A DNA stretch of 64,000 nucleotides. Source: Arabidopsis thaliana (lineage: Eukaryota > Streptophyta > Magnoliopsida > Brassicales > Brassicaceae). The notes beneath the pieces were generated by a model. It did no database searches and was not told the DNA's origin. It worked only from the letters and a program-made list of their open reading frames with translations. The first letter of the stretch is position 1. Each line of letters starts with the position of its first letter. The stretch lies in assembly GCF_000001735.4 (NCBI RefSeq), contig NC_003071.7:4209151-4273150 (forward strand), read 5' to 3'. The translations under genes were made by a program, and so were the position numbers. Below are positions 45,951 through 58,216 of this stretch, piece by piece.

Positions 45951-46850
45951 TTAATATAGGTCAAATTGCCTTAAAACCACTCTCTCAAATAAGAGACCGT
46001 CGATAGTATTTAAGGGTCAAATTCCACAAAATTCTTTTGTTCACATAGTGAGCTAAGTATCAAGATTAAGGTAGAAGAGTATAAGAAAAATAAAAAGGAA
46101 GCAAAGTAAGCAAATAGCAGGTTGGTTGGTTGTAAATCAAGATAATAAAATGCTAGGTTTAGGGTATTCTCAGAAAATTCTCAGAAAACAAATGATTAGT
46201 AGATCTAGGGATAGCTAGGTTGTTATCAAACCGTCCTTAAACTCAAACTCTAATTACACAATAGCTAGTGATATTCCGTGATACTCATTATGCCTAGAGC
46301 TAAGATTCCTCTTGATGTACCGTGAAATCCTATACCTAAACATGCATGCTAAACGAGTTCGATAAGTTCACCTTAGTAGATAGGCCGATTTATTACACCC
46401 CTATAAAACAGGCTCATCAAATAGTAGTTCTAGTAACATATACCTATGGTGGGGATATCTATTATCTGTAATCAAGTTCTAGTTAATTACTCTAGAACTA
46501 GCATTAAGAACAACTAAAGAGGAAGAATCTTACAAATAACCTAACAAGGGGGCAATCTACTAAACCATATGAATTCCTAGTGAGAAACATTTACCCTAAC
46601 AAGCAGACTACTCAGACATGATGGATGAAACAAACAACATGAATGAATAATAAAGCATTAACAAATTAATAAAGAAAAGAGTTAGAAAAGATCTTTTCAC
46701 TGTTATTAATATAGTAAAATCTTTACCAATAACGTTGTTGTGGGCTTAGAGAGAGAAAACGCTCCCAGGCACACTTTTCGAGAATTCAAATTTGGCCTCT
46801 GAAAATCTTCAGATCTGCTTCGCCTGAATTTCTCAAGCGACCTCCGACGT
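45951..46850 (-). repeat. Partial 5' LTR of the Athila remnant
   Basis: Sequence next to the primer site, with TTAATATAGG where a TGATATA-type terminus would be expected. It carries typical long AT-rich LTR-like sequence with no reading frame. The right boundary with the LINE 5' end is uncertain (between about 46690 and 46860), and no terminal TG..CA was found there. Confidence 0.45.
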
Positions 46851-46923
46851 TTGTTTATTCCCTCTTCTAAGCATCGAGTTACCATTTTCTTCTTTGCTTC
46901 AGCGACGTTTCCACCTCTAAAGA

Positions 46924-47196
46924 ATGGCCAGACGTTTCTCCTACGCAGAAAAGGGGAAAGCCGCGACGATCCCAAATCGACCTCCATCACCGCCGAGAAT
47001 CAGAGTACTGGCTTTCGACAATTCAAAACTTCTCCGCAAGCATTCTCTTACCATCATCGGACGATCAACTATTCAGAAATGCTGGTCTCTCGATCCCTTC
47101 CTTGCCGACCATTGTAGACTCTCTTCAAGACCTATCGGAGCCGACCTCGGCAATGGCCTCTTTCAGTTTCAGTTTCAGTTTTGCTTGAGTGGTTAA
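46924..47196 (+). pseudogene. LINE ORF1, N-terminal remnant
   Basis: ATG 46924 opens MARRFSYAEKGKAATIPN, then PRIRVLAFDNSKLL and LTIIGRSTIQKCWSLDPFL, in the style of the nucleic-acid-binding ORF1 proteins of crucifer L1-type LINEs. Only about the first 85 residues remain. The frame then runs through a TTTCAG hexamer repeat (about 47160-47185) and passes into endonuclease sequence, so the rest of ORF1 is lost in a deletion. Confidence 0.7.
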
Positions 47197-50100
47197 GCTC
47201 TTATAATCAGTCACTAGTCTCCCCTCATGGACATGGAGGGGGTGGACTAGCTCTCTACTGGAAAAAGGATTGGAATGTGATCATACTCTCCTCTTGTAAC
47301 AACTATTTGGATGTAAGCATCACAATAAAGAATAAATCTTTTTTTGCTACTTTTGTCTATGGGGAACCTGATCAAAGTAAAAGATGCATTGTTTGGGAGT
47401 CTCTCAAAGTTATTGCAGAATAAAGAGCGGCACCTTGGTTTCTCTCTGGTGACTTCAACGATATCCTTAGCAATATGATAAGTGTGTATTTTGCATGTTT
47501 TGAGCATCCATTTGTAATCACTTTAGCATCATATCATCACTGTTTTATACCATTTCTCATCATTTGTCATCACTTTACATGTTTAGGATAGATTTGCATG
47601 TATGTTGCATATTTGCGTTGATTTCAGGTGATTTGGAGCTGTTGATGAGCTATCTGGAAGAAGCGGGCCTGATCATGTCAAACCACTCGACCCCGAGGTA
47701 GAGTAGGAGCTTCAAGATCTCAACAGATCACTCGACCACCAGGTCGAGTAGAGGACATCACTACTTCACCACATCACTCGACCCCGAGGTCGAGTGTCTT
47801 GATCCCATCGCCGGACCATCACTCGATCACTTCACTCGACCCCTAGGCCGAGTGTCTTCACCTTCATTGCCAGACCACTACTCGACCTCGTCACTCTACC
47901 TGGAAGTCCAGTATCACCATCACCACCACTCGACTGCATACTCGATGACAAGCTTCAGAGCCTTCTTCATTCCGCACTCAACCAGACGCTCGAGCACAAG
48001 GAAGAAAAGAAGACTCCAGCTATTCACTCGACCTCCCACTCGACCACATGGGTCGAGTACAGTTCTTAATCTGTCCCAATACTGCGTCGTTTTAAGTATT
48101 AGGGTTTCGGAATATTTGGCTATAAGTAGCATGTACTTCACATTTTCGCAGACAAGTTTTTATCTAGTTTTATTCCGCAGACCTTGTGTTCTAGACCTTT
48201 TGTAATCCGGATTTCTCTTTATCTATTCAATATTCAGTATTCAGCTTTTGTTCTTGTTCATTCTGTTATCATCCTGCTGTTACACTGTTGTTATCATGTT
48301 TTCAACTTGTTCAACGTTTATGCTTTCTGTTATAATGTCTGAGTAGTGAATAGGTTTCTAAGGATGGGTTAGAGTAGTGTAGGATTCTCAGTATGCTAGG
48401 TGATTGAGTATTGATTGATAGATCCCTTCTGGATTAGTTGTTCTTAATGCCTATTGCTTTCTGATCAACTGGAATTTGAGCCCAGACATTTCCGCGCCCA
48501 AAAGGTGTTCGATGAAATGTCTGAACCACTAATTCCAGAGATTCGTGACCCTGTACCAAGGTATTGGTTGCAGGGAGCGTTTTGGCTTTAACTTGTTGAT
48601 TCGTAATGCCTGTTAGGTTAGCTCTCGTCAATGGTGATTGAGTCTAGGACTAGGTTAACTTGAGAGTCTCTGTTGCGGTGGCACTTAGATTTGGTTAATG
48701 AACTTGTTGTCTAGGGTTAATTATTGAGCATGTCAATCACCTGTAAACTGAGGAAACGAAACTACTCAATTATCCCATCCTCGGGAATTCTTTATCTGAT
48801 TGAATTCTTTGTTTACTCTACTGTTGTTTACTGCATCTTGTCATCTGTTGCTTAGTTTCTGCAATTCTTTACTGTTGCCAGACTGTGCAGTCGAATATCC
48901 CTGTTATACTTTCTGTCTGTTACTCGACCTCACCCAGTGCTCTGCAAAGAGCTGTGTTGGTCGAGTGTTTTATTGTTTCTGCTTGAATTTCTGTTTTCTG
49001 CATGTTCACTTAGAACTGCTAGAACACACCAAAACCTGTTATTGCTTGGCTTGACTTAGTGACTTCTGATCACATCTTGATTGTTAGCATCACACCCATT
49101 TGGATTAACAACCTTCAGTACTACAACGACATGATAGTGCTTTAGGATTAATAGATTAAAAACCTATTTTCACTATACAGAGAAATCTGGGGGACCTCCT
49201 CGAGCTGAAGGGTCTTTCATTGATTTCAGATCTTTCAGGTCTGAGTGTGGTCTTTTTGATCTCAAGCATTCGGGGAACTTCCTGTCTTGGAGAGGAGTGA
49301 GACACTCTCATATTGTCCAATGCAGACTTGAAAGGGCCATGGCAAATGGAGACTGGTTTGAGATGTTCCGAAAAAGCAGAAGCGATTATCTTGAGTTTGA
49401 AGGATCAGATCATCGCCCTATTGTCTCCTACTTCTCCCAAGAAAAAAACGTAAAGGGCTTTTTAGATATGATCGCAGACTAAAAGAAAATGAAGAGGTCA
49501 AAGCTCTAATTGATGCGACTTGGAATCAGAGGCAATCCAATATTGTGCAAAAAAGACTTTCTTGATGCAGATCAGCAATTGTTGATTAGACCAGAGAAAC
49601 ACAGAGAAATAGTCAATTGAAGATTGAAAAGCTGAAGAGTTCATTAGAGAAGGCAATGGTAAGTCCTTTGAATGACTCAGCACTTCTAAAACATATTAAC
49701 TCTGACCTTGCTGCAGCCTACCTCGCTGAGAAAAACTTCTGGAAACAAAGAAGTCGTCAACTGTAGCCTAGTCTTGGTGACCAAAATTCGGGGTATTTCC
49801 ATGCAGTAACAAAAGGACGACAGTGCATCAATAACATGTTTGTCCTGGAAACTGAAGATGGAACAAAAGTCTTTGAGGATCTTCAATTTTCTGTAGTTTT
49901 AGTCGAGTACTATTAGAAACTTTTTACTTCATCCAACCCGGATCCTGTCCTTGTTCAGAAAATTGTAGAAGAAGCCATTCAACCTAAAATCTCAGAGGAA
50001 GATAATCTGCAACTTCAAAAGATCCCTGATTTACTTGAAATCAAGGAGGCTCTCTTTGACATTCATCCGGAGAAGGCTCCAGGCCCGGATGGATTTTCAG

Positions 50101-52700
50101 CCTGTTTCTTCCAAACAAATTGGAATACCGTGGGACTTGCTCTCTCAAATGAATTCAGAACCAGCACACTTCACCATAATGTTAATGAGACCTTTGTCAG
50201 GCTCATTCCCAAAATACAAGCACCAAAGAAAGCAGCAGACTACAAACCAATTGCACTTTGCAATGTCTACTTCAAAATAATCTCCAAGATTCTTACCCAG
50301 AGACTAAAGCCTTTGCTCCACAAGCTAGTGTCTGACAACCAATCTGCTTTTCTAGCTAGGAGAGCTATAGCAGATAATGTACTCATAACGCATGAAACGC
50401 TTCACTTCCTTAAGACCTCGGGTGCTATTAAGAACTGTTCAATGGCTGTGAAGACGGATATGTCTAAAGCATATGACAGAGTAGAATGGTCTTTCATCAA
50501 GGCGGTTCTTCAAAGGATGGGTTTTGCAAGCTGCTGGATTGATTGGATCTTGGAGTGCACATCTACTGTGACTTACTCCTTTCTCATCAATGGCCAGCCT
50601 TTGGAAAAAGTAGTTCCATCAAGAGGTATAAGACAGGGAGACCCTCTCTCCCCTTATATCTTTATTCTGTGTGGTGAGGTGTAATCAGGTTTGTGTCGTC
50701 AAGCTCAGGTTTCAAAACACATGTCACAACACAGCCCTAGAGTCAATCATCTTCTATTTGCAGACGATACAATGTTCTTTTGCAAAACAAAGAAGAAGGA
50801 TTGCACTGCTTTGTTGACCATTCTACAAAGATATGGAGATGTTTCGGGGCAGCTCATCAACACCCAAAAAGCTTCTGTCTTCTTTTCCAGAAGAACCCCA
50901 TATGAAACCCAGCTTCAGGTCAAACAATGGCTGAGTATTATCAACGATGGAGGTCTGGGTAAGTATTTGGGACTCCCTGAACACTTTGGGAGAAAGAAGA
51001 AAGATCTGTTCTCCTCCATTGTTGATCGCATTCGACAAAAGTTAATCAGTTGGTCTAGCAGATTCCTCTCTGGAGCAGGCAAGATGGTTATGCTAAAAAG
51101 CGTTTTGGCTTCAATCCCTAACTATACCATGTCCTGCTTCCAACTTCAACTGTCTCTCTCTGCAAGAGAATTCAATCCACCCTCACTCGCTTCTGGTGGG
51201 ATTCCAACAATCAGAAAAAGATGTGTTGGATCTCCTGGGACAAGATGACTGCTTTAAAAAAGGATGGAGGGCTAGGCTTTCAGGACATTCAGGCTTTTAA
51301 TGAAGCCATGCTAGCTAAGATAAGCTGGAGAATACTGCAAAATCCCCAAAGTCTACTCTCAAAAATTCTGTTAGGGAAGTACTGCCATGAGGAAAGTATT
51401 TTACAGGTGACTTGTGTAAAATCTTGTTCTCATGGTTGGCGAAGCATCCTCATCGGAAGAGACATTCTTGTGAAACAACTGGGCTGGATTCCATTGAATG
51501 AGCAGACTCAGCCTATGGGACCGGCCCCTCTGACCTCAAGAAACTGGCGAGTAAGGGACCTCTTTATCTCTAATTCTTTGGTATGGGATGAAGGAAAAAT
51601 CAAGCGAACTTTCCCAGTGCTAGCAGATCATATTCTCAGTATCAAACCAAGCCAACTGCAGGGAAAAGATAGACAAGTCTGGTTACTTAATCCGGATGGA
51701 TACTACTCAACAAAATCCAGTTATCATGTGGCACGACAAGCTCTAAAGGATCTGTCACTTCATCCTCAGGGACCCGTCAACTGGTTTAGTGTGATTTGTC
51801 CGTGAAAACCTCTCCAAAAGTTAAATTTTTCTTATGGAAAGCTTTTAATGAAGCCTGCCAACAGGAGAACAGCTTATGTCTAGGAAAATCTTTGTTGAAT
51901 CTTCCTGCAGTAAATGCAGAGAGCTTGAATCTATTGACCATATCCTTTTTGCTTGTCCCTTCGCCCAGAGAGTATGGAAATTGGCACCTATCGATAGTGC
52001 TCAATTGCCTCCACTCTCTAATGTTAAGGAAAGCTTGGATTGGTGGAAAAAGAAGATTTGTCTTCCTCCCACAGGATTAGGCAGCGGACCCCATTACCCT
52101 TGGACTTGCTGGAATCTGTGGACAGCTAGAAACAAGCTAACCTTTGAAAAGCTTATGTTTTCTGAGCAGGAAATCATGATTAAGGCCATCTTGGATGCAA
52201 AAGAATGGTAGTCTGCTCAACAGAAGAAACTTATGCCTCCACCTCAGCTCTTCCCGACCAGACAGCATAAGACAAGAGAAGAGATCCGCTCCACTCTGAT
52301 TATCAACTCTGATGCAGCGTACTGTTCCCAAGCTCAAACTGCAGGATTAGGATGGACTTTGTTATCCAGTGGCGCATGTCGTCCCTCTAAACACTCTACC
52401 TGTTGTAAGCATGTGTCTTCTCTGCTTGTTGCGGAGGCTCTGGCTGCTCGTTCAGCCCTGATGGCAGCGTCTCACCTTATTGATTGTTCGGTGGTGCTAA
52501 AATCTTATTGCCAAGTCCTTGTCAAGGCCATTGTATCCAAATCTCTGTGTGTAGAGATTCATAGTATCCTTTCTGACATTCTACTTCTTAGTAGTTCTTT
52601 CAAATCTTTTTCTTGTAAATTTATTCTCAGGACAGCAAATTGTTTAGCTGATTCTCTGGCCAAATCTGCTCTATCTTTGTATCCTTTAAACCTAGTCTAA
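47190..52700 (+). pseudogene. LINE ORF2: endonuclease, RT, zf-RVT, RNase H-like
   Basis: The endonuclease shows GGGLALYWKKDWN, FATFVYGEPD and FLSGDFNDILSN up to the LTR, resuming after it with EKSGGPPRAEGSFIDFRS, FLSWRG and EGSDHRPIV (49178-49420). The RT begins near 49990 (EKAPGPDGFSACFF), shifts frame near 50130, and continues with ADYKPIALCNVYFKIISKIL, KTDMSKAYDRVEW and GIRQGDPLSPYIF, then TAA at about 50682, and HLLFADDTMFFCK (about 50750). A zf-RVT region (WLLNPDGYYSTKSSY, SPKVKFFLWKA, CSKCRELESIDHILFACP) and an RNase H-like tail (INSDAAYCSQAQTAGLGW to the stop) follow. Several stops and shifts make it non-functional. Confidence 0.85.
47476..49172 (+). mobile_element. Solo LTR, Athila-type, inside the LINE endonuclease
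   Basis: Starts TGATAAGTGTGTATTTTGCA and ends AAACCTATTTTCA, about 1697 bp. Flanks CAATA (47471-47475) and CTATA (49173-49177) look like a 5-bp duplication with one change; the LINE frame resumes exactly beyond. It is the same family as 8007-9755, in the opposite orientation. ACTCGACC motifs cluster at about 47685-48060. Confidence 0.85.
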
Positions 52701-52732
52701 ATGATATTTGAGATGGATTGACAAAAAAAAAA

Positions 52733-53330
52733 CAATCTTACACTAAACAAACAATATTAACAAAACAAATAAAACTTAAAATTTTAGTTTTTTAGTTATA
52801 AAATATCATTCTGCAGTGTACTATATATTTAAATATAACAAAACAATAACATAAATCTATAGATCATCCTAAAAAAGATAATTTAATTATTAGTAAAAAT
52901 TATAGGCTCGCGGTGTACTATATATTTAAATATAACAAAACAATAACATATATCTATAGTACCGCGGTTTAATATCTAGTATGAAACATCTAGTGAAATA
53001 TCACTCTTGTGTTTTGCATTTTTCATTAAATTTGCATTAATTTTGTTGGAAATTATTTATAGTATTTTAATTGTATTGAAAATTTGGAATATTATATATT
53101 AGACATGATAATTGCCTTTTTATTTGTAACTAATTATAGAAAATATTGATTATGACGTAAAATCTTAAATTTTTAAATAGTTGTTTTTAAAAATTACAAA
53201 TAAGGAAAATCTCTCTATAAATTAATAATTCTGAATTCATAGAGGTATAAATTACTGCGTCCATAAATAAAAGAAATTTCCCTATAAATTGACTCAGTTT
53301 CTTTAGAATTAATTGGATTCATCGTCTCTT
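52733..53330. repeat. AT-rich DNA with a 99-bp duplication and a possible Helitron 3' end
   Basis: TATATTTAAATATAACAAAA followed by CAATAACATA occurs at about 52825 and 52924 (period 99). The second copy runs into ACCGCGGT (52961-52968), an 8-bp palindrome, and CTAG at 52976-52979 followed by T. A short GC palindrome a few bases before CTAG-T is Helitron-like, but the stem is short, so this is tentative. Confidence 0.4.
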
Positions 53331-54021
53331 TAATATATTCAATTATATCGCTCATTTATATACTTAATATTCAATATATCCAAAACTGGATGTAGGTCTC
53401 TGATGTGGTCAATTAAATTGCTCATCCAACTATAAATAGAGAAAAAAGAGTTGGGTTTTTCTATTCTGCGAAAGAGGAGATGATTTGAAATCCAAAAATT
53501 CAAAAGAAAAAAAACTGTTAATCATTTGTTTTGATTCAACCCACAATGGATTCGATTAGTTGAAACTCCAATTAGGTCGTAAATCCTATTATTATAAATC
53601 ACAAGTCACTTTCCAAATAACTGCAGCTCTCTCCATTTGACACATGTCGTAAGTCTCAAATTCTATTCTTTTACTTTTCTTTTTCTTTTTATCCACATTT
53701 ACGTCAAAAAAACATAATAATAATAATAAACAAATTATTATTCTTCCCCATCTCCCCCACGATCTCTAAAATATCCAAGCAAACAAAATACAAAATTGTT
53801 AAATCTCAAAACTACAAATTATAATTGGAACAGCCATTCACATCTTTCAAGCATCTTCAACTTCTCCTTTAAGTTTTTAACAAAAATTCTCAATCACAAA
53901 AATCATCCGCGTAAAAGCGTTCCGTGTCGACAAAGACTTCACCGTCATCGTCACCCAATAATTTTGCAGAAATATATTGTTACACTGCTTTGACCGCGCA
54001 AAGCGCGGGTTATTAAACTAG
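53331..54021 (+). mobile_element. Helitron 3' end
   Basis: A perfect stem-loop CCGCGC-AAA-GCGCGG (53994-54008) lies nine bases before CTAG (54018-54021), which is followed by T. A GC hairpin shortly before a CTRR terminus, inserted before T, is the diagnostic Helitron 3' end. The 5' end (TC after A) was not identified, so the left coordinate is arbitrary. The dispersed repeat seen between the MULEs occurs inside, at about 53325-53440. Confidence 0.65.
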
Positions 54022-54700
54022 TCTTGGGGATAATATAGTTGATTATTTTTAAAAGTTTTTAGAAATAATATAGTTGATTATTTTTAATATACATCGCTAT
54101 TTCTACATAGGATCTTAGAAATTATACTAGGGTTTTGTAGTTTGTATTCAGCTAACTAGAAACTTCATATAGCTCTCTAATACATTCAATTATATGGCTC
54201 ATCTATATACTTAATATTCAATATATTCAAAACTTGAAATAGGTCTCTGATGTAATCTATTATATTTCTCATCCAACTATATCTATCATATATATAGCTT
54301 TCAAAGCCTACTATATATATCATATATAAAACCTCGCAATATATTATTGATTAACTCCGTCATCATCAAAATTATTTAAAGTGAAAAACCCATTAGATTC
54401 TTCAGAATTTAAGTTCATTACCTGAATTCAGCATTATAAAGAACAAGAGTGGGAGAAGAGGTAAAAAACTTAAAAGCAGCATTGTAAAGGCAAAGTAGCT
54501 AACCACAATTCAACCAATAGTAAAATGTACTACAGAGTAGAGATGGTTTTAAAACATAAAAAATCAATATATTTTACATTGAAAATTGAAAACGCCGTCT
54601 AATTTGAAAGAAAAAAAAAAATTTAAAACGTCAACTATTTAAAAACGGAGGGAGATTAAAAAACGGAGGGAGTAGACTATTGCTTATATTAGTGTTCATA
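54022..54700. repeat. AT-rich repeat debris
   Basis: About 54115-54300 is another copy of the dispersed repeat (TACTAGGGTTTTGTAGTTTG, then ACTTAATATTCAATATAT). About 54645-54673 carries two ACGGAGGGAG blocks resembling Stowaway-type MITE ends (CTCCCTCCGT on the other strand). No gene. Confidence 0.45.
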
Positions 54701-54701
54701 G

Positions 54702-54850
54702 AGAATCAATAAAATCTCTTTGATAGATTCAGGCTGTCAAATACAGTAAAGAAGCCTTTTATTTCTTGGATTCGTAGAAAATCAATAAAATCTCTTTGAC
54801 AGATTTAGGCTGTCAAATACAGTTAGAAAACTTTTATTTCTTTTATGATA
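54702..54850 (+). repeat. 76-bp tandem duplication
   Basis: AATCAATAAAATCTCTTTGA, then AGGCTGTCAAATACAGT, then CTTTTATTTCTT, occurs twice with a period of 76 bp (ATCAAT at 54705 and 54781). The copies differ at a few sites. Confidence 0.8.
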
Positions 54851-54968
54851 TAAAGTTTTGTATGAATATTCTCTCATCTTCTTCTAACTATATTTATGTG
54901 TCTATTATTTATGTTGTTATAAGGATTAAAAATCAAGAATTTGATTCTAAATTTACTTTAGAAAGCTT

Positions 54969-54992
54969 TATATATATATATATATATATATT
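54969..54992. repeat. TA microsatellite
   Basis: About eleven TA dinucleotides in a row inside AT-rich DNA. Confidence 0.9.
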
Positions 54993-55892
54993 AATCATTT
55001 TTGTATATTTTTAAAGCCAAACTAAAATATTTTTATTTATTCTTTAATTTTCATATTTTCATATTTTGATGGTTATAACAAAAGTTTCAGGTTTATTGGT
55101 AATGGAGAGTTAAATATATCAATTCAAATCATGGCACAACAAGATAATGAAGTTGAAAAGATCCATTTCCATTATCTACTTTAGATGTTTGGTTATTTTC
55201 TAATATATTCATGTATTTGTTTTTAAATATGCAATATTTAATAAAATAAATAATTGTCATATTTTTTAAATATATATTTCTTACCTTTTTCTTATCTCGG
55301 ATAAGTTTTGTAATTTATTTTTAATATACGTATCATTATATTTACTTTTTGGGATTCAATAGATAATTATATAAAAATCGTTATACTGTTTACTTTATTT
55401 AAGATTTGAGGTTAAATTATTTTTCAACTTAAAAAGAATTCTGTTAAAAAAATTTGGTCCTATAAGATTTGTTTTTTGTCAAACGGTCCTTAAGATTAAA
55501 AAAACGAAATCATATGGTTCAAGAAAATTAAATTTAGGTAAAATAGAAAATTAAATTTAGGTAAAATAGAAAATTAGAATAAAATCGTTAGAATGAAACC
55601 TAACACTCATACTTAAATAGAGTGACATATAGAAGAAAATAACTCTGATTAAAACAAAACTCATTTTATTAATTCCTACAAAGATAAAACCATTAGTATA
55701 AAATATAGTACAGGAATTTAAATTGATGAGTGAAAAAAAAAAAATAGAAGTTATCCTTGGATCTTTGATGATTTTAATTAGATTGAAGTTCATATGATTT
55801 TTGTAAGAAAAATATATTTAGTTATATCAACAAACAAACAAATTATCTGTGGGTTTATATAAGCAATTTATTTTGTAAAAGTAATAGATAAT
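54993..55892. other. AT-rich stretch without recognised gene
   Basis: No convincing coding frame is present. GAAAATTAAATTTAGGTAAAATA is locally duplicated near 55525-55570, shown here by its shorter core AAATTTAGGTAAAATAGAAA. The 5' part of the RPA-like gene that follows would be expected here, but I cannot recognise it. Confidence 0.35.
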
Positions 55893-57338
55893 ATATGTTT
55901 ATTGTTGTTTGCTTAATCCGATTTGCGAAGATCAATCTCTACAACGGTAATTATATTGTTATGTGTTACTACATATCTATACTATTTTTAAAAACATGTC
56001 CTTTTACTTATAAAACAGATAGCTGGAGTGTTTCCAATTCTTTTGATGTTTTACAAGTCTTCGTGGATCCCACGTTGGCTGAGTTGGGTTTTTTTAAGCA
56101 AAGGTAATTGTATTTATTTGCCACTAAATATATTTGCTTCTACATAATATTAAACAAAGTATATTTTTTTAATATATAGCATACCAACCGATGGGTTAAC
56201 TTTGGGAAGTTCGGAATCTTTTCACAAGAGGCTCTATGCACCAAGAACTGGGGATGACGATGGTGATTATCCAAGGCAAACAATCAAGGAAGTCCTCACA
56301 TCTTCTGATATACTATTCATTAATTTATTTTACCTACTAACCTTTTTATTACATTTTTCATATGTTTAACTTAGTTTGTGAATTCCTCTTTATATTCATT
56401 TGAAGGTGGGTAACTGCAAAACAGTTTGCACTGTTTCGGCAATTGATACAGATTAGCCGTGGTACTATTTTTGTTGTCGTGCTCACAACAAGAAAGTTGT
56501 CAAAGAAAAAGTTATCAAACTTGAAGATATCAAGCTACCTCAAAAGCCAAGATTTTGGTGTGAAATATGCATTGGTTTTGCAAAATTTGTTGTTGCCAAG
56601 TTAGTCTTTATGAAATCTTTATATTGAATGTATTTTGAATTATAATTTGGTGTTTGGAAGCTAATAATCCTATTTAAATTTTAGGTTTTGGTTACATCTC
56701 CATATTATGGACCAAACCGGTGAAGCTAGATACATGTTATTCGATAGTCATGCAAAAGAACTTCTTGACACTACTGCCCCTGAATTGCTTGATGGGTCAT
56801 TTGATGAGGTATAATGCCTTTTTAAAAATAAACTCTTTCATTAAAATGACAACGTTCATGTTATAATAATCTATATTTTTCTATAGATCGAAGACCCAAC
56901 TATTTTGCATGATGTGATCAATGGTTTGAAAGGGAAGACTTTTCAGTTTCTATTGTGCATCCAAAAGGAAAACATATTAGGTGGATATGATTCATTTACT
57001 GTTGCCCGAGTCTACACCGGTAACATTGCTGATGAAATCGTTCAAGAAGACTGATGCATACGTTGATCCATCATCCTTAATTTCGATCGAACAGGTTTGT
57101 CAAATAACATTAAACAATTCCAATTATTTATATTTATATTTTAGGGTTGTCTTTTTAAAAATGTTTATGTATTTTCATATAGGGTTCCCTTATGCTTACT
57201 AATGGTGTTGACCTTTCTCATGTGGATTTGTCGTCAACCTCTACTCCATCATCAAAACGAAAAGATTCAGATGATGTTGATGGAAATGATCAGGCTTCCA
57301 CAAGTAGGAAGAAGTGTTCTAAGATTACCATGTCTTAG
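55893..57338 (+). pseudogene. RPA70-like pseudogene A (C-terminal half, broken)
   Basis: Exons inferred from GT-AG sites and family motifs: ~55893-55946 (CLIRFAKINLYN), 56019-56103 (WSVSNSFDVLQVFVDP), 56180-~56307 (KRLYAPRTGDDDGDYPRQTI), 56406-56599 (zinc-ribbon part, YYFCCRAHNKK and CEIC), 56685-56808 (FWLHLHIMDQTGEARYMLFD), 56887-57094 and 57183-57338 (ending KRKDSDDVD...KKCSKITMS). This is the C-terminal OB-fold/zinc-ribbon region of the large replication protein A subunit, which binds single-stranded DNA; crucifer genomes and their Helitrons carry many such genes. Lesions: TAG at 56454-56456 where Trp is expected, a probable donor change near 56308 (GAT), and a frameshift near 57040. The N-terminal OB folds are missing. 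Confidence 0.75.
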
Positions 57339-58216
57339 GAAGGCTCCGGCGAATGATGCTCATTGACTAATCCAGCTTGGATCGTTTTCTTCTTTCTTAT
57401 TTATTTGCTTAAAGTTATCGAAGTTGTTTTATTTTTTTAAGTTCTAAACTATCTTTATTTTATTTGGTTTTTTGGGAATTAATAAAATTATTTCAATTAT
57501 ATGTCGTTTCGTTTTGTTAAATCTCAGTTTTTGGGAATACACAGAACTGAGATTTGATTACTCCTTCTGTTCCACCAAATTTTATGTTGTAGAATTTTGA
57601 CACAAATTAAGAAAAATAACTTTTCATGAATTATTATTATTTTGTTAGTTTAACTATAGTATTAGTTATATTTCTCTCTTCTTTTATTGGTTAACAATAA
57701 AAATATTAATGATGTTGATTTAGAACATCAATCTTGATGAAAGAAGAAAAAAAACAAAAACATCAAATTTTCAGAAAACAAAATTGTTTATTATTAAGAA
57801 ACACATTATTTTATATTATAATGTTAATCATACTAAGAACTATAAACAATTTTGCTAATTTTGTGTTAAATATTCTACAAAATCAGAATTAGCAAAGATT
57901 TTGTACACTAAATAATCAGTCTTATTAAATATGATTAATCATGATAACTCAAACAAAACAAACCTATTCCTATTTTTTCATAAACTCTCATTTTAATAAT
58001 TACAATTTTTAGTAACACGTTAAGAAATAAATGTCATCATTATTGTTCTAACCTATAAGAAATCCTACTAGTTCTTGACGATTCGTTTCCTTTTTACACT
58101 TTAACTTTCCATCATTGTATCTTTTCCCAATTATATAAAATCAAAAATTTCAAGCCTAACACAATTAGGTTTAACTCTTTATCTGTCGAAAAAAAAAAAA
58201 ACTTCCTTGGATACAC
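57339..58216. other. AT-rich intergenic stretch
   Basis: TACTCCTTCTGTTCCACC at about 57561 resembles one end of a Stowaway-type MITE, but I found no matching opposite end. Nothing else is recognised. Confidence 0.35.

Larger units (their letters stand above)
46860..52732 (+). mobile_element. LINE (L1-type) retrotransposon, decayed, with LTR insertion
   Basis: Order: 5' untranslated region, start of ORF1 (ATG 46924), endonuclease, reverse transcriptase, zinc-finger and RNase H-like domains of ORF2, stop at 52698-52700, then an A10 tail at 52723-52732. Most of ORF1 and the first part of the endonuclease are deleted at about 47180. A solo LTR sits inside the endonuclease (47476-49172). The left end and the target duplication could not be fixed. 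Confidence 0.85.

Noticed and set aside
47852-48205. 117-codon frame with HHHHH and STRR repeats
   Set aside because: Lies within the solo LTR and follows its CACTCGACC repeats; no motif.
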